A stretch of DNA of 64,000 bases, from assembly GCF_037890675.1 (NCBI RefSeq), contig NZ_CP149574.1, positions 310,001 through 374,000 of the forward strand. The letters run 5' to 3'. The DNA comes from Methylovirgula sp. 4M-Z18. Its GTDB lineage: Bacteria; Pseudomonadota; Alphaproteobacteria; Rhizobiales; Beijerinckiaceae. Below are positions 45,466 to 53,494 of this stretch, one piece after another. The position numbers were made by a program, and so were the translations under genes. Numbering within the stretch: the stretch's first letter is position 1; the number at the start of each line of letters is the position of its first letter. The notes below the pieces were generated by a model, which made no database searches, was not told the origin of the DNA, and saw only the letters and a list, made by a program, of their open reading frames with translations.

Positions 45466-48351
45466 TCATTTTGAGGCGCCATGTTCACCCTCGCGCCTGC
45501 TGTGTGACCGGCGCGACGCGCGTGAGGCTGCAGCATTTGCCTCATCGCCCTTCTTCTTCCCGTCCTCGTCGACCGCAAAGACTTCGAGCAGATGGCGCTT
45601 GATCGCCGCTTGCCGCGTCGCATTGGTGACCTTCGCGCCGGTGAGATCGGTCACGTAAAAGACGTCTACCGCCTTTTCACCGAAGGTCGCGACATGGGCG
45701 GAGCCGATGTTGAGGTTAAGCCGCCACATCACATTGGTGAGATCGTAGAGCAGGCCGGGGCGGTCGAGGCCGGAGACTTCGAGCAGCGTGTAGCGATTCG
45801 ACAGCCCATTGTCGATCATCACTTCCGGCGCGAGCGGGAAGGTCTTGGCGCGTCCCTTCGGCACGCCGCCCTTGGCTGCCACCACCGAGCCGAGCTGGAT
45901 TTCGCCGCGCAAGGCCTTTTCGATATGTGTGGCGATGCGGTCGGCGCGGCGGCGCTCGTCGTCGTCGCGCTCAAAGCCGCGGCTGATGAAGATCGTATCG
46001 AGCGCGAGGCCGTCGTTGGTGGTGAAAATCTGCGCGTCGACGATATTGGCGCCCGCTGCCGCGCAGGCGCCGAAAATCACCGACAGGAGCCGCGGGTGAT
46101 CCGGCGCGATGACGGTCAGCTCGGTGACGCTGCGGAATTCGTCGGTCGCGACTTCCGTCACCAGGGATTTCATTTCGACCGCGGCAAGCCGCAGCAAATT
46201 CGCGTGCTGAATCTTGCGCGGCAGATCGACCTTCAGCCAATAGGCCGGATAATGGCGCTGCGCATATTGGTCGAATTCGTAGTCCGACCAGCCCGGCAGG
46301 CTCTTGCGCAATTGGTCTTGCGCATAGGCGACACGGCCCTTGCGGTCGACCGCCGAATAGCCGCCGGTCAGCACGATTTCGGTTTCCCAATAGAGCGTGC
46401 GCAGCAATTGCCCCTTCCAGCCGTTCCACACGCCGGGGCCGACGGCGCGAATATCGCAGACCGTCAACAGCAGCAGCAGGCGCAGGCGCTCCAAGCTCTG
46501 GACGATATGGGCGAATGTCTCGATGGTACGCGGGTCGGACAGATCGCGGCTCTGCGCTGTCGTCGACATCACGAGGTGGTATTCGACGAGCCAGGCGACC
46601 GTCTCGGTCTCCGCCGTACTCATGCCGAAGCGCGGGCACAATTTGCGCGCGACCTCCGCGCCGGCGAGCGAGTGATCCTCTTTGCGGCCTTTGGCGATAT
46701 CGTGCAGGAAGGCCGCGACATAGAGCACGCGCCGATTGGGAATGTTCGGCATGATCTCGGCCGAGACCGGCAATTCTTCCTTGAACCGTCCCGCGCCGAT
46801 TGCTGCCAGAACGCCGACGGTGCGGATCAAATGTTCGTCGACGGTGTAGTGATGATACATGTTGAACTGCATCATCGCGACGACGCGGCCGAAATCGGGA
46901 ATGAAGCGGCCAAGCACGCCCGCCTCGTTCATGCGGCGCAGCACGATTTCCGGCGTATGGCGCGAGGTGAGAATGTCGAGGAAGAGCCGGTTGGCCTCGT
47001 GGTCCTCGCGGATGCGCGCGTTGATGTTCTTCAACGACAGGGTGACGAGGCGCGTCGCATCCGGGTGAATGGCGAGGCCGGTTTGGTCGGCGGCCCAGAA
47101 CAGGCGGATAAGATTGACCGGATCCGTGTCGAACACGTCCGGCCGTGCGACGGTGATGCGGTTGGTCTCGATCGCAAAGGCGGTCATGCCTTCGACATGT
47201 TTGCGCCGCCGCAACCGCCCCATGAAGCGGTCGAGCATGGCACGCGGTTTCGCCTCGCGCTCCTCCATCGCCGAGCACACGATGGCGGTGAGATCGCCAA
47301 CATCCTTGGCGATGAGGAAATAGTGCTTCATGAACCGCTCGACCGCGGAGAGGCCGGTGCGCGAGGCATAACCGAGTTCGTTCGCCACTTGCCGCTGGCG
47401 GTCAAAGGTCAAGCGCTCTTCGGCGCGGCCGGTGATGAAATGCAGCAGGCAGCGCACGCACCACAAAAATTCGTCGCAGCGTTTGAACAGCCGCAATTCC
47501 TGCGGCGTGAATAGGCCGGCGGCAACGAGTTCCGAGACGTCGCGCACGCGGTACACATATTTGGCAATCCAGAACAAGGTGTTGAGATCGCGCAATCCCC
47601 CCTTGCCCTCTTTCACATTGGGTTCGACGAGATAGCGCGACGCGCCGGCCCGATTGACGCGCGACTCGCGTTCGGCGAGTTTTGCCGCGACGAATTCGCG
47701 GGCGCTGCCGCGCACCACGTCGCGGTCGAAGGCCTCGCGCAAGTCGTCGAACAACACGCGATCGCCGTCGATGAAGCGCGCTTCCAGCATTGCTGTGCGG
47801 ACCGTCATGTCGCCCTTGGCTTGGCGAATGCATTCGCTGACCGAACGGGTGGCGTGGCCGACCTTCTGGCGCAGGTCCCACAGTACGTAGAGGATGGTTT
47901 CCACCACGCTTTCGCACCAGGGCGTCTGCTTGTAGGGCAGCAGGAACAGGAGGTCGATGTCGGAGCCGGGCGCCAGCGTGCCGCGGCCATACCCGCCGAC
48001 CGCGACGATCGACAGCCGTTCGCCGCTCGACGGGTTCTGGTTGGGATAAATGTAGCGCACGACGTAATCGTGGATAGCGCGGATCAGATCGTCCTCGAGC
48101 GTGGCGAGCCGCGCGGCGCACAGGAGGCCACGGGGATAGGCCTCGAAATCGGCGCGGATGCGCGCACGCTCCTCTTCGAGCGCCTGTTTGAAGCGCTCGG
48201 TCGCCGCTTTGCGGAAAGCCGTATTGTCGTGCGGATGGGCCTTCCGCAGCACCGCGATATCGGCGTCGAGCGCGGCCCGGTCGAGCACGATGTCGCGCAC
48301 CCGCGCGGCGGGGTGGCGGTAGGGCGGATCGATCGTGTCCAAAGGCGTCAT
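45466..48351 (-). CDS. glnD: Bifunctional uridylyltransferase/uridylyl-removing enzyme GlnD
   Basis: 961-residue nitrogen sensor that uridylylates PII proteins when glutamine is low and removes UMP when it is high. The nucleotidyltransferase domain near 110-190 has GGYGRGTLAPGSDIDLLFL. The HD domain (about 480-600) includes AAFLHDIAKGRKEDHSLAG. Two ACT glutamine-sensing domains lie at the C-terminus (ELTVIAPDHPRLLSVIFGAC and LLEVSGLDRPGLLYDLTNVM). ATG at 48351 is used, with TTG at 48372 possible. Its signal feeds NtrBC, which would act on the sigma-54 urtA promoter. Confidence 0.96.
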   Translation of the reverse strand: MTPLDTIDPPYRHPAARVRDIVLDRAALDADIAVLRKAHPHDNTAFRKAATERFKQALEEERARIRADFEAYPRGLLCAARLATLEDDLIRAIHDYVVRYIYPNQNPSSGERLSIVAVGGYGRGTLAPGSDIDLLFLLPYKQTPWCESVVETILYVLWDLRQKVGHATRSVSECIRQAKGDMTVRTAMLEARFIDGDRVLFDDLREAFDRDVVRGSAREFVAAKLAERESRVNRAGASRYLVEPNVKEGKGGLRDLNTLFWIAKYVYRVRDVSELVAAGLFTPQELRLFKRCDEFLWCVRCLLHFITGRAEERLTFDRQRQVANELGYASRTGLSAVERFMKHYFLIAKDVGDLTAIVCSAMEEREAKPRAMLDRFMGRLRRRKHVEGMTAFAIETNRITVARPDVFDTDPVNLIRLFWAADQTGLAIHPDATRLVTLSLKNINARIREDHEANRLFLDILTSRHTPEIVLRRMNEAGVLGRFIPDFGRVVAMMQFNMYHHYTVDEHLIRTVGVLAAIGAGRFKEELPVSAEIMPNIPNRRVLYVAAFLHDIAKGRKEDHSLAGAEVARKLCPRFGMSTAETETVAWLVEYHLVMSTTAQSRDLSDPRTIETFAHIVQSLERLRLLLLLTVCDIRAVGPGVWNGWKGQLLRTLYWETEIVLTGGYSAVDRKGRVAYAQDQLRKSLPGWSDYEFDQYAQRHYPAYWLKVDLPRKIQHANLLRLAAVEMKSLVTEVATDEFRSVTELTVIAPDHPRLLSVIFGACAAAGANIVDAQIFTTNDGLALDTIFISRGFERDDDERRRADRIATHIEKALRGEIQLGSVVAAKGGVPKGRAKTFPLAPEVMIDNGLSNRYTLLEVSGLDRPGLLYDLTNVMWRLNLNIGSAHVATFGEKAVDVFYVTDLTGAKVTNATRQAAIKRHLLEVFAVDEDGKKKGDEANAAASRASRRSHSRREGEHGASK

Positions 48352-48438
48352 GGAATCGCTATCATAACTCAAATCTTGAGACCGCTTTACTCCCCGGCGG
48401 GGCGAAAAGCACGGAGAAAGGCGCGCACTGGGCGGAGC

Positions 48439-49344
48439 TCAATCTACGCCGTTCTCCCAATAGGGTGGATCGCCGAATGCGGCCTTCAAGTGATCCGCTA
48501 ACGCGCGAAGTTTCGCGGGCGGCCGCCGGCCTTCCGGATGGGCCAGGTAGATGAATTCCGAGGCCGGACGAACGCCGACATCGACGACCTTAACCTTGCC
48601 ATCGCGAATATCCGGCCCGGCGATGAAGAGGGGCAGCAGGGCGATGCCGAGACCGGCGACCGTGGCGTCCCGCATCATATCGCCATTGTTGACCCTGAAT
48701 CCGATGCGGGCGCGAACGATCTCAACGCCCTTCGGGGTTGCGAAGCGCCAGTCCGCAACGCCGCGGTTCGTGTAGAAAATGCCCTTGTGCGCATTGAGCT
48801 CGGCAATCGTCGCGGGCACGCCGTGGCGGGCGAGATAATCGTCGGAGGCCACCAGCACGCGGCGGCTCGGCGCCAGGCGCCAGACCATGAGTCGGGAATC
48901 GTCGATGGTCCCGTGCCGCACGACGCCGTCATAGACCCCCGAAGCGATATCGACACGGCGGTCGTCGAGGTCGAGCGACATCTCGATTTCGGGATTGGCG
49001 GCGAGAAAGGGGTAGAGCGCCGGCCCCAGATGCATCCGGCCGAAGGTGACGGGCGCCGAGATCCGCATTGGGCCGCTGAGAGTCCCACGCCGTTCGGCCA
49101 AATCGGTCTTTGCTTCCGACACTTCCTGCAGGATCCGTTTGGCGCGCTCAAGGAAGGCGGCACCGTCCTCCGTCACCGAGACCCTGCGCGTCGTACGATG
49201 GAGAAGTGAAGCCCCAAGGCTCCGTTCCAACTCAGCGAGCCGTTCGCTGACGACCGATTTCGACAGCCGGAGCGCCCGTGCCGCCTCGCTGATCGAGCCC
49301 TCTTCGGCAACCGCCACGAAACTGGCAATGCCATCGAATTTCAT
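48439..49344 (-). CDS. LysR-family transcriptional regulator
   Basis: 301-residue regulator. The N-terminal HTH (MKFDGIASFVAVAEEGSISE, ARALRLSKSVVSERLAELERSLGASLLHRTTRRVSVTEDG) is followed by a substrate-binding domain (about 90-295). A start far upstream at 49509 would run into the divergent gene; MKF at 49344 is the family-type start. It is divergent from an SDR gene with a palindrome between them, the usual arrangement for control of that neighbour. Confidence 0.92.
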   Translation of the reverse strand: MKFDGIASFVAVAEEGSISEAARALRLSKSVVSERLAELERSLGASLLHRTTRRVSVTEDGAAFLERAKRILQEVSEAKTDLAERRGTLSGPMRISAPVTFGRMHLGPALYPFLAANPEIEMSLDLDDRRVDIASGVYDGVVRHGTIDDSRLMVWRLAPSRRVLVASDDYLARHGVPATIAELNAHKGIFYTNRGVADWRFATPKGVEIVRARIGFRVNNGDMMRDATVAGLGIALLPLFIAGPDIRDGKVKVVDVGVRPASEFIYLAHPEGRRPPAKLRALADHLKAAFGDPPYWENGVD

Positions 49345-49352
49345 TGTTCTAT

Positions 49353-49364
49353 CTTTCCGGAAAG
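49353..49364. promoter_or_regulatory. Palindrome between LysR and SDR genes
   Basis: CTTTCCGGAAAG (49353-49364) is a perfect 12-bp palindrome, extended by near-symmetric TAT..ATA flanks, 9 bp from the regulator start and about 93 bp from the SDR start. It is a plausible operator for the LysR protein, although it is not the T-N11-A form. Confidence 0.55.
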
Positions 49365-49456
49365 TAGATACATGATTTGCATAATAGTCCGAACAGGCAG
49401 CTTGGGCCATATTCCGCCGCATGGAAGATCCATACCAACGAGAAGGAACCGAAATC

Positions 49457-50206
49457 ATGGACAGGCTCAAAGGCAAGCGCGCCCTCATCACCGGCGGCAC
49501 CAGCGGCATCGGGCTGGAGACGGCGCGTCAATTTCTCAGTGAGGGCGCGCGCGTCGCCGTCACCGGCACCAATCCCGCCACGCTGGAGGCCGCGCAGAAG
49601 GAACTCGGCCCGGATGTGCTGGTCATCAAGGCCGACGCCGCCGACGTCGCGGGCCAGAGGATCGTGGCGGAAGCCGTCAAACAGGCGTTCGGCGGTCTCG
49701 ACATCGTCTTCGTCAACGCCGGCATCGCTCTGCTCAAGCCCCTCGAGGCTTGGGACGAGGCCAATTTCGACCGCGTCTTCGATATCAACGTCAAGGGTCC
49801 GTATTTCTTGCTGCAGGCGCTGCTGCCGATCCTGGCCAATCCGGCATCGATCGTGCTGAATACGTCGGTCAATGCCCATATCGGCATGCCGAATTCGAGC
49901 GTCTATGCTGCCACGAAGGCCGCGCTGCAGTCATTCATCCGCACTTTGTCGGGCGAACTCATCGGGCGCGGCATCCGTCTCAATGCGGTCAGCCCCGGCC
50001 CCATCACGACCCCTCTTTACGGCAAGCTCGGTTTCAATGAGGCCGACCTCAAAAACGTTGCCGAAAACATCAAGGGCCTGGTGCCGGCCGGCCGGTTCGG
50101 TGAGCCCTCCGAGATCGCGAAGGCCGTGGTGTTCCTGGCTTCGGACGAGGCCACCTACACCGTCGGCAGCGAAATCATGATCGATGGTGGCATGGGCACG
50201 CTGTAA
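49457..50206 (+). CDS. Short-chain dehydrogenase/reductase
   Basis: 249-residue NAD(P)-dependent oxidoreductase. Cofactor motif GGTSGIG, structural FVNAGIA, catalytic Ser in LNTSVNAHIG, Tyr-x-x-x-Lys in SVYAATKAA and the C-terminal VGSEIMIDGGMGTL. Start at 49457 (MDRLKGKRALITGG), with GAAGGAA about 9 bases upstream. The divergent LysR gene probably controls it. The substrate is unknown. Confidence 0.92.
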   Translation: MDRLKGKRALITGGTSGIGLETARQFLSEGARVAVTGTNPATLEAAQKELGPDVLVIKADAADVAGQRIVAEAVKQAFGGLDIVFVNAGIALLKPLEAWDEANFDRVFDINVKGPYFLLQALLPILANPASIVLNTSVNAHIGMPNSSVYAATKAALQSFIRTLSGELIGRGIRLNAVSPGPITTPLYGKLGFNEADLKNVAENIKGLVPAGRFGEPSEIAKAVVFLASDEATYTVGSEIMIDGGMGTL

Positions 50207-50209
50207 ATC

Positions 50210-51304
50210 TCACCATCGCGACGGCCCGATCTGCCGCTCGTCCAACGCAACGCTCTTCACCAAGGCGACGATGGCGTCGCCTTCCCTGAGCCCGAGTTCG
50301 TTCACCGCCTTGCGGGTGACGGCGGCGGCGAGCTGATTGCCGCCTGGCAGGGCGATATGCACCAGCGCCAGCGGGCCATCGTCCATCTCGATTTGATCGA
50401 TCTGGCCCTGCAGCGCGGTGCGCATAGTGAGGCCCGACAGTAGAGTGCGGCTCAGGGCAACATCGGTCGAGCGGATGACGATCCGGGTCGGCGTGCCGGC
50501 GGCGCCGATGCGGCCGATCATCTGAATCGCTCCCGCCGGATGCTCGATCGTGGTCAGCCCATGGGCGGCATCATAAGCGCCGATCTCCGCGGTGAGCACG
50601 GAGGCGAGGTCGAAGCGGCTTTCGTCGCTTTGCCAAGAGCGTCCGAACACGTCCTGCGGCGCGCCGCGCCGCACGATTTTGCCCTTGGCGAGCACGATCA
50701 CCTGGGCGGCGAGCCGCGCCACTTCGGGGATCGCGTGCGAGACATAGATGATCGGCACGCCGGCGACATCGCGCACCTGCTCGATCATCGGCAGGATTTC
50801 CTGTCGCCGTGCGTCGTCGAGTGCCGCGAGCGGCTCGTCCATGGCAAGCAGGCGCGGCCCCATCAACAGGGCGCGGCCAATCGCGACCCGCTGGCGCTCG
50901 CCGCCCGAGAGGCTTTCGGGCCGGCGCTGCAGCAGGGCGCCGAGGCCGAGGGTATCGATCAACGGTCCGAAGGCCACGCGGCGCGCCGATTTCGGTGCGA
51001 GAAACTGGCCGAACAGCAAATTCTGCCGCACGGTGAGGTGCGGAAACAGCCGCGAATCCTGAAAGACGAGGCCGATTCGGCGGCGGTGCACCGGCATGGA
51101 CAGGCCGGCCGCCGTGTCGTCGAGCGTCTCGCCGCCCAGCGTCACGCGGCCCTGTTGCAGCCGGGTCAGGCCGGCGATCAGGTTGATCAAGGTGGATTTG
51201 CCCGAGCCCGAGGGGCCGAAGAACGCGAGCACGCCGTCGGTATTCTCGAATTCGGCGTCGAGCACGAAATTGCCCGTCTCATGGTGAATGGCGCACGAGA
51301 TCAT
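50210..51304 (-). CDS. modC: Molybdate ABC transporter ATP-binding protein ModC
   Basis: 364 residues. N-terminal ATPase: Walker A GPSGSGKST, Q-loop LVFQDSRLFPHLTV, signature LSGGERQRVAIGRAL, Walker B LLAMDEPLAALDDARRQEI and switch YVSHAIPEVARLA. The C-terminal domain (about 290-360) is a molybdate-binding MOP/TOBE domain (LSGLTMRTALQGQIDQIEMDDGPLALVHIALPGGNQLAAAVTRKAVNELGL, key residues only). The start is taken at 51304, in the 4-bp overlap with modB; longer readings of the frame run through modB in another frame. Confidence 0.93.
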   Translation of the reverse strand: MISCAIHHETGNFVLDAEFENTDGVLAFFGPSGSGKSTLINLIAGLTRLQQGRVTLGGETLDDTAAGLSMPVHRRRIGLVFQDSRLFPHLTVRQNLLFGQFLAPKSARRVAFGPLIDTLGLGALLQRRPESLSGGERQRVAIGRALLMGPRLLAMDEPLAALDDARRQEILPMIEQVRDVAGVPIIYVSHAIPEVARLAAQVIVLAKGKIVRRGAPQDVFGRSWQSDESRFDLASVLTAEIGAYDAAHGLTTIEHPAGAIQMIGRIGAAGTPTRIVIRSTDVALSRTLLSGLTMRTALQGQIDQIEMDDGPLALVHIALPGGNQLAAAVTRKAVNELGLREGDAIVALVKSVALDERQIGPSRW

Positions 51305-52002
51305 GCGCGCGCCCGTTTCGCCAGGCTGCGGCGCTGCAGGAATTCGGAGGCAATGAGCGCCGCCATGGAGATCACGATAGCGACCAGGGTGAGGCGCATG
51401 GCCGACGCGTCCCCATCCGGCGTCTGCAGGTTGGTATAGATCGCCGAGGCGATGGTGCGGGTCTCGCCGGGAATGTTCGAGACGAAGGTGATGGTCGCGC
51501 CAAATTCTCCTAACGCCTTGGCAAAGCTTAAGATTGCACCAGAGATGACCCCCGGCAGAGCCAGCGGCAGGCTGACGAGGAGAAAGCGAAGGAACGGATT
51601 TGCCCCCAGGCTGCTCGCTGCCGCTTCGAGTTTGGGATCGACCGCCTCGAACGACAGGCGCATGGCGCGCACCATGAGCGGAAAGCCCATGATGGCGGAG
51701 GCCAGCGCCGCGCCGGTCCAACGAAAAGCAAACGTAAAATCAAAAGCTTGCAGCAGAAGCATGCCGAGCGGGCCACGCCGTCCGAACTCAAGCAGCAGGA
51801 AATAGCCAGTCACGACCGGCGGCAGGACGAGCGGCAGATGCACGAATCCGTCGAGCAAGGTCTTGCCCCAAAACTCCTTCTTGGCCAAAACATAGGCGAG
51901 CGCAATGCCCGGAATCAGGCTCGCGCAAACCGCAACCAGCGCGATTTTCAAAGACAGCAAGACGGCCGTCCAATCGTCGGGGGAAAGGGGCGCAAACAGC
52001 AA
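51301..52002 (-). CDS. modB: Molybdate ABC transporter permease ModB
   Basis: 233-residue permease with five membrane segments. ModB hallmarks: KTLLDGFVHLPLVLPPVVTGYFLL, MVRAMRLSFEAVDPKLEAAASSLGA (EAA loop) and FAKALGEFGATITFVSNIPGETRTI. There is no ATG near the N-terminus; TTG at 52002 gives a length and alignment (LSPDDWTAVLLSLK) matching other ModB. An in-frame stop lies eight codons upstream. No modA binding-protein gene is adjacent or anywhere in the window. Confidence 0.92.
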   Translation of the reverse strand: MLFAPLSPDDWTAVLLSLKIALVAVCASLIPGIALAYVLAKKEFWGKTLLDGFVHLPLVLPPVVTGYFLLLEFGRRGPLGMLLLQAFDFTFAFRWTGAALASAIMGFPLMVRAMRLSFEAVDPKLEAAASSLGANPFLRFLLVSLPLALPGVISGAILSFAKALGEFGATITFVSNIPGETRTIASAIYTNLQTPDGDASAMRLTLVAIVISMAALIASEFLQRRSLAKRARA

Positions 52003-52199
52003 GAGGGCCGAAACCGTGAAAAATCAGTGCCCTCAATGTAGCGGAATGCGGCAGGCGTGCAATGGCGCCGAACGGACCGCGGCCTTCCACGCCGCCTCTT
52101 GCCCAGCGACCTGGAAGGCCGTGGTCCATTCTCGGGCTTGATTTTTTGGCCGCTAAACCTGATATGCGGGGCAAAGTTTCTCTCTTTGGAAAGCGCCTC

Positions 52200-52799
52200 A
52201 TGACCGACCACGAAAAGCCGGAAAACAAGCCGCAAGCCGAGGACGCCGCACCGGCGCCGGCGGAAAATGCCACGCCGGATCCGTTCGCCGTCGTCGAAAA
52301 GCTCAATCAGGAAACCACCGAGCTCAAGGACAAGGTGCTGCGCACGCTCGCGGAAATGGAAAATCTACGCCGCCGCACCGAGCGCGAGGTGAGCGACGCG
52401 CGTACCTATGGCGTCACCAAATTCGCCCGCGACATGCTGGAATTCGCCGACAATATTCACCGTGCGCTCGCCAATGTGCCGGCTGACGCGCGAGCGAGCG
52501 AGGGGCCGCTGAAGACGCTTGTCGACGGCATCGAGGTGATCGAGCGTAATTTCGTCACCACCCTTGGCCGCCACGGCATCAAGCGCCTGGAACCGCAGGG
52601 CCAGAAATTCGACCCCAATATGCACGAGGCGCTGTTCGAGATCCCAAATCCCAGCGTGCCGTCCGGGACGGTGGCGCAGGTCGTGGAAGCCGGCTACGCC
52701 ATCGGCGACCGGGTTCTGCGCCCCGCCAAGGTCGGCGTGGCCCGCGGCGGCCCGAAAGCGGCGCCCGCCGAGGAGGCCAAGGCCTCCGGCGACGCTTGA
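52200..52799 (+). CDS. grpE: Nucleotide exchange factor GrpE
   Basis: 199-residue co-chaperone releasing ADP from DnaK. An acidic, Pro/Ala-rich N-terminus (about 1-35) precedes a long coiled coil (VEKLNQETTELKDKVLRTLAEMENLRRRTEREVSDA). The beta-rich head follows, with RHGIKRLEPQGQKFDPNMHEALFEIP and the family signature region TVAQVVEAGYAIGDRVLRPAKVGV. Start at 52200; GGAAAG lies upstream. Its stop overlaps the next gene's TTG start. Confidence 0.96.
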   Translation: MTDHEKPENKPQAEDAAPAPAENATPDPFAVVEKLNQETTELKDKVLRTLAEMENLRRRTEREVSDARTYGVTKFARDMLEFADNIHRALANVPADARASEGPLKTLVDGIEVIERNFVTTLGRHGIKRLEPQGQKFDPNMHEALFEIPNPSVPSGTVAQVVEAGYAIGDRVLRPAKVGVARGGPKAAPAEEAKASGDA

Positions 52800-53434
52800 A
52801 CGGGCTGTGGTTCAGTCTCGCTGATTGGATAGGCATCGCGGTTTTCGCGCTGTCGGGCTGCCTGGTCGCGGCCCGCAAGGGTATGGATCCGCTGGGTTTC
52901 GCCATGCTGGCGACGGCTACCGGCATCGGCGGCGGCACGCTGCGCGACATGCTGCTCGCCCTGCCGGTGTTCTGGGTGCATGACCCGGCGGACATGATCA
53001 TCTGCCTCGCGACCGCGCTGGGCGTCTTTTTCGTCGGCTCCTTCTACCGGCCGCTGATGCCGATGCTCGAACATTTCCGGGCGTTGCTGTGGCTCGACGC
53101 AGCCGGTCTCGCGATTTTCGCGATCAGTGGCGCGGCCAAGGCGGAAATCAGCGGCGCGCATCCGTTGACCACCATTGTGCTCGGCATGATGACGGCCTGT
53201 TTCGGCGGCATCATCCGCGACGTTTTGGCGGGCGAGCGCTCGCTTCTGTTTCATCGCGAACTCTATGCCACGGCCGCTTTTGGTGGAGCGGCCACCTATA
53301 TGTTGCTGGAATTGTTCGATTTGCCGGTGGCGATCACCACGGCGAGCGGGCTGATGGTCGGCTTTGGCCTGCGTGGGCTGGCGATCGTGCGCGGCTGGGC
53401 ATTGCCGGCTTTCGCCCAATTGCCCGGCCATTGA
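52796..53434 (+). CDS. TRIC / UPF0126 family cation channel
   Basis: 212 residues, with seven predicted membrane segments and the internal duplication of trimeric intracellular cation channels: FALSGCLVAARKGMDPLGF / GIGGGTLRDMLL in the first half, and IFAISGAAKAEISGAHPLTTIVLG / FGGIIRDVLAGERSLLF in the second. The GGGxxRDxL and GGxxRDxL motifs hold the pore lipid/Ca contacts. The start is TTG at 52796, overlapping the grpE stop (TTGA), which implies coupled translation. Confidence 0.88.
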   Translation: MNGLWFSLADWIGIAVFALSGCLVAARKGMDPLGFAMLATATGIGGGTLRDMLLALPVFWVHDPADMIICLATALGVFFVGSFYRPLMPMLEHFRALLWLDAAGLAIFAISGAAKAEISGAHPLTTIVLGMMTACFGGIIRDVLAGERSLLFHRELYATAAFGGAATYMLLELFDLPVAITTASGLMVGFGLRGLAIVRGWALPAFAQLPGH

Positions 53435-53494
53435 GGCCCGGTATTCAGCGAAAAGACTACCTTTCCACCAGTGCTTTGCTCTAAATCCCGCCCC

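Noticed and set aside
45592-47514. A 640-codon plus-strand open frame
   Set aside because: It lies antisense to glnD, which has complete domains. The translation shows no known motif and is a GC-rich shadow frame.
51305-51721. An N-terminal extension of ModC
   Set aside because: It runs through modB in another frame; MISCAIHHE at 51304 is the proper start, in a 4-bp overlap with modB.
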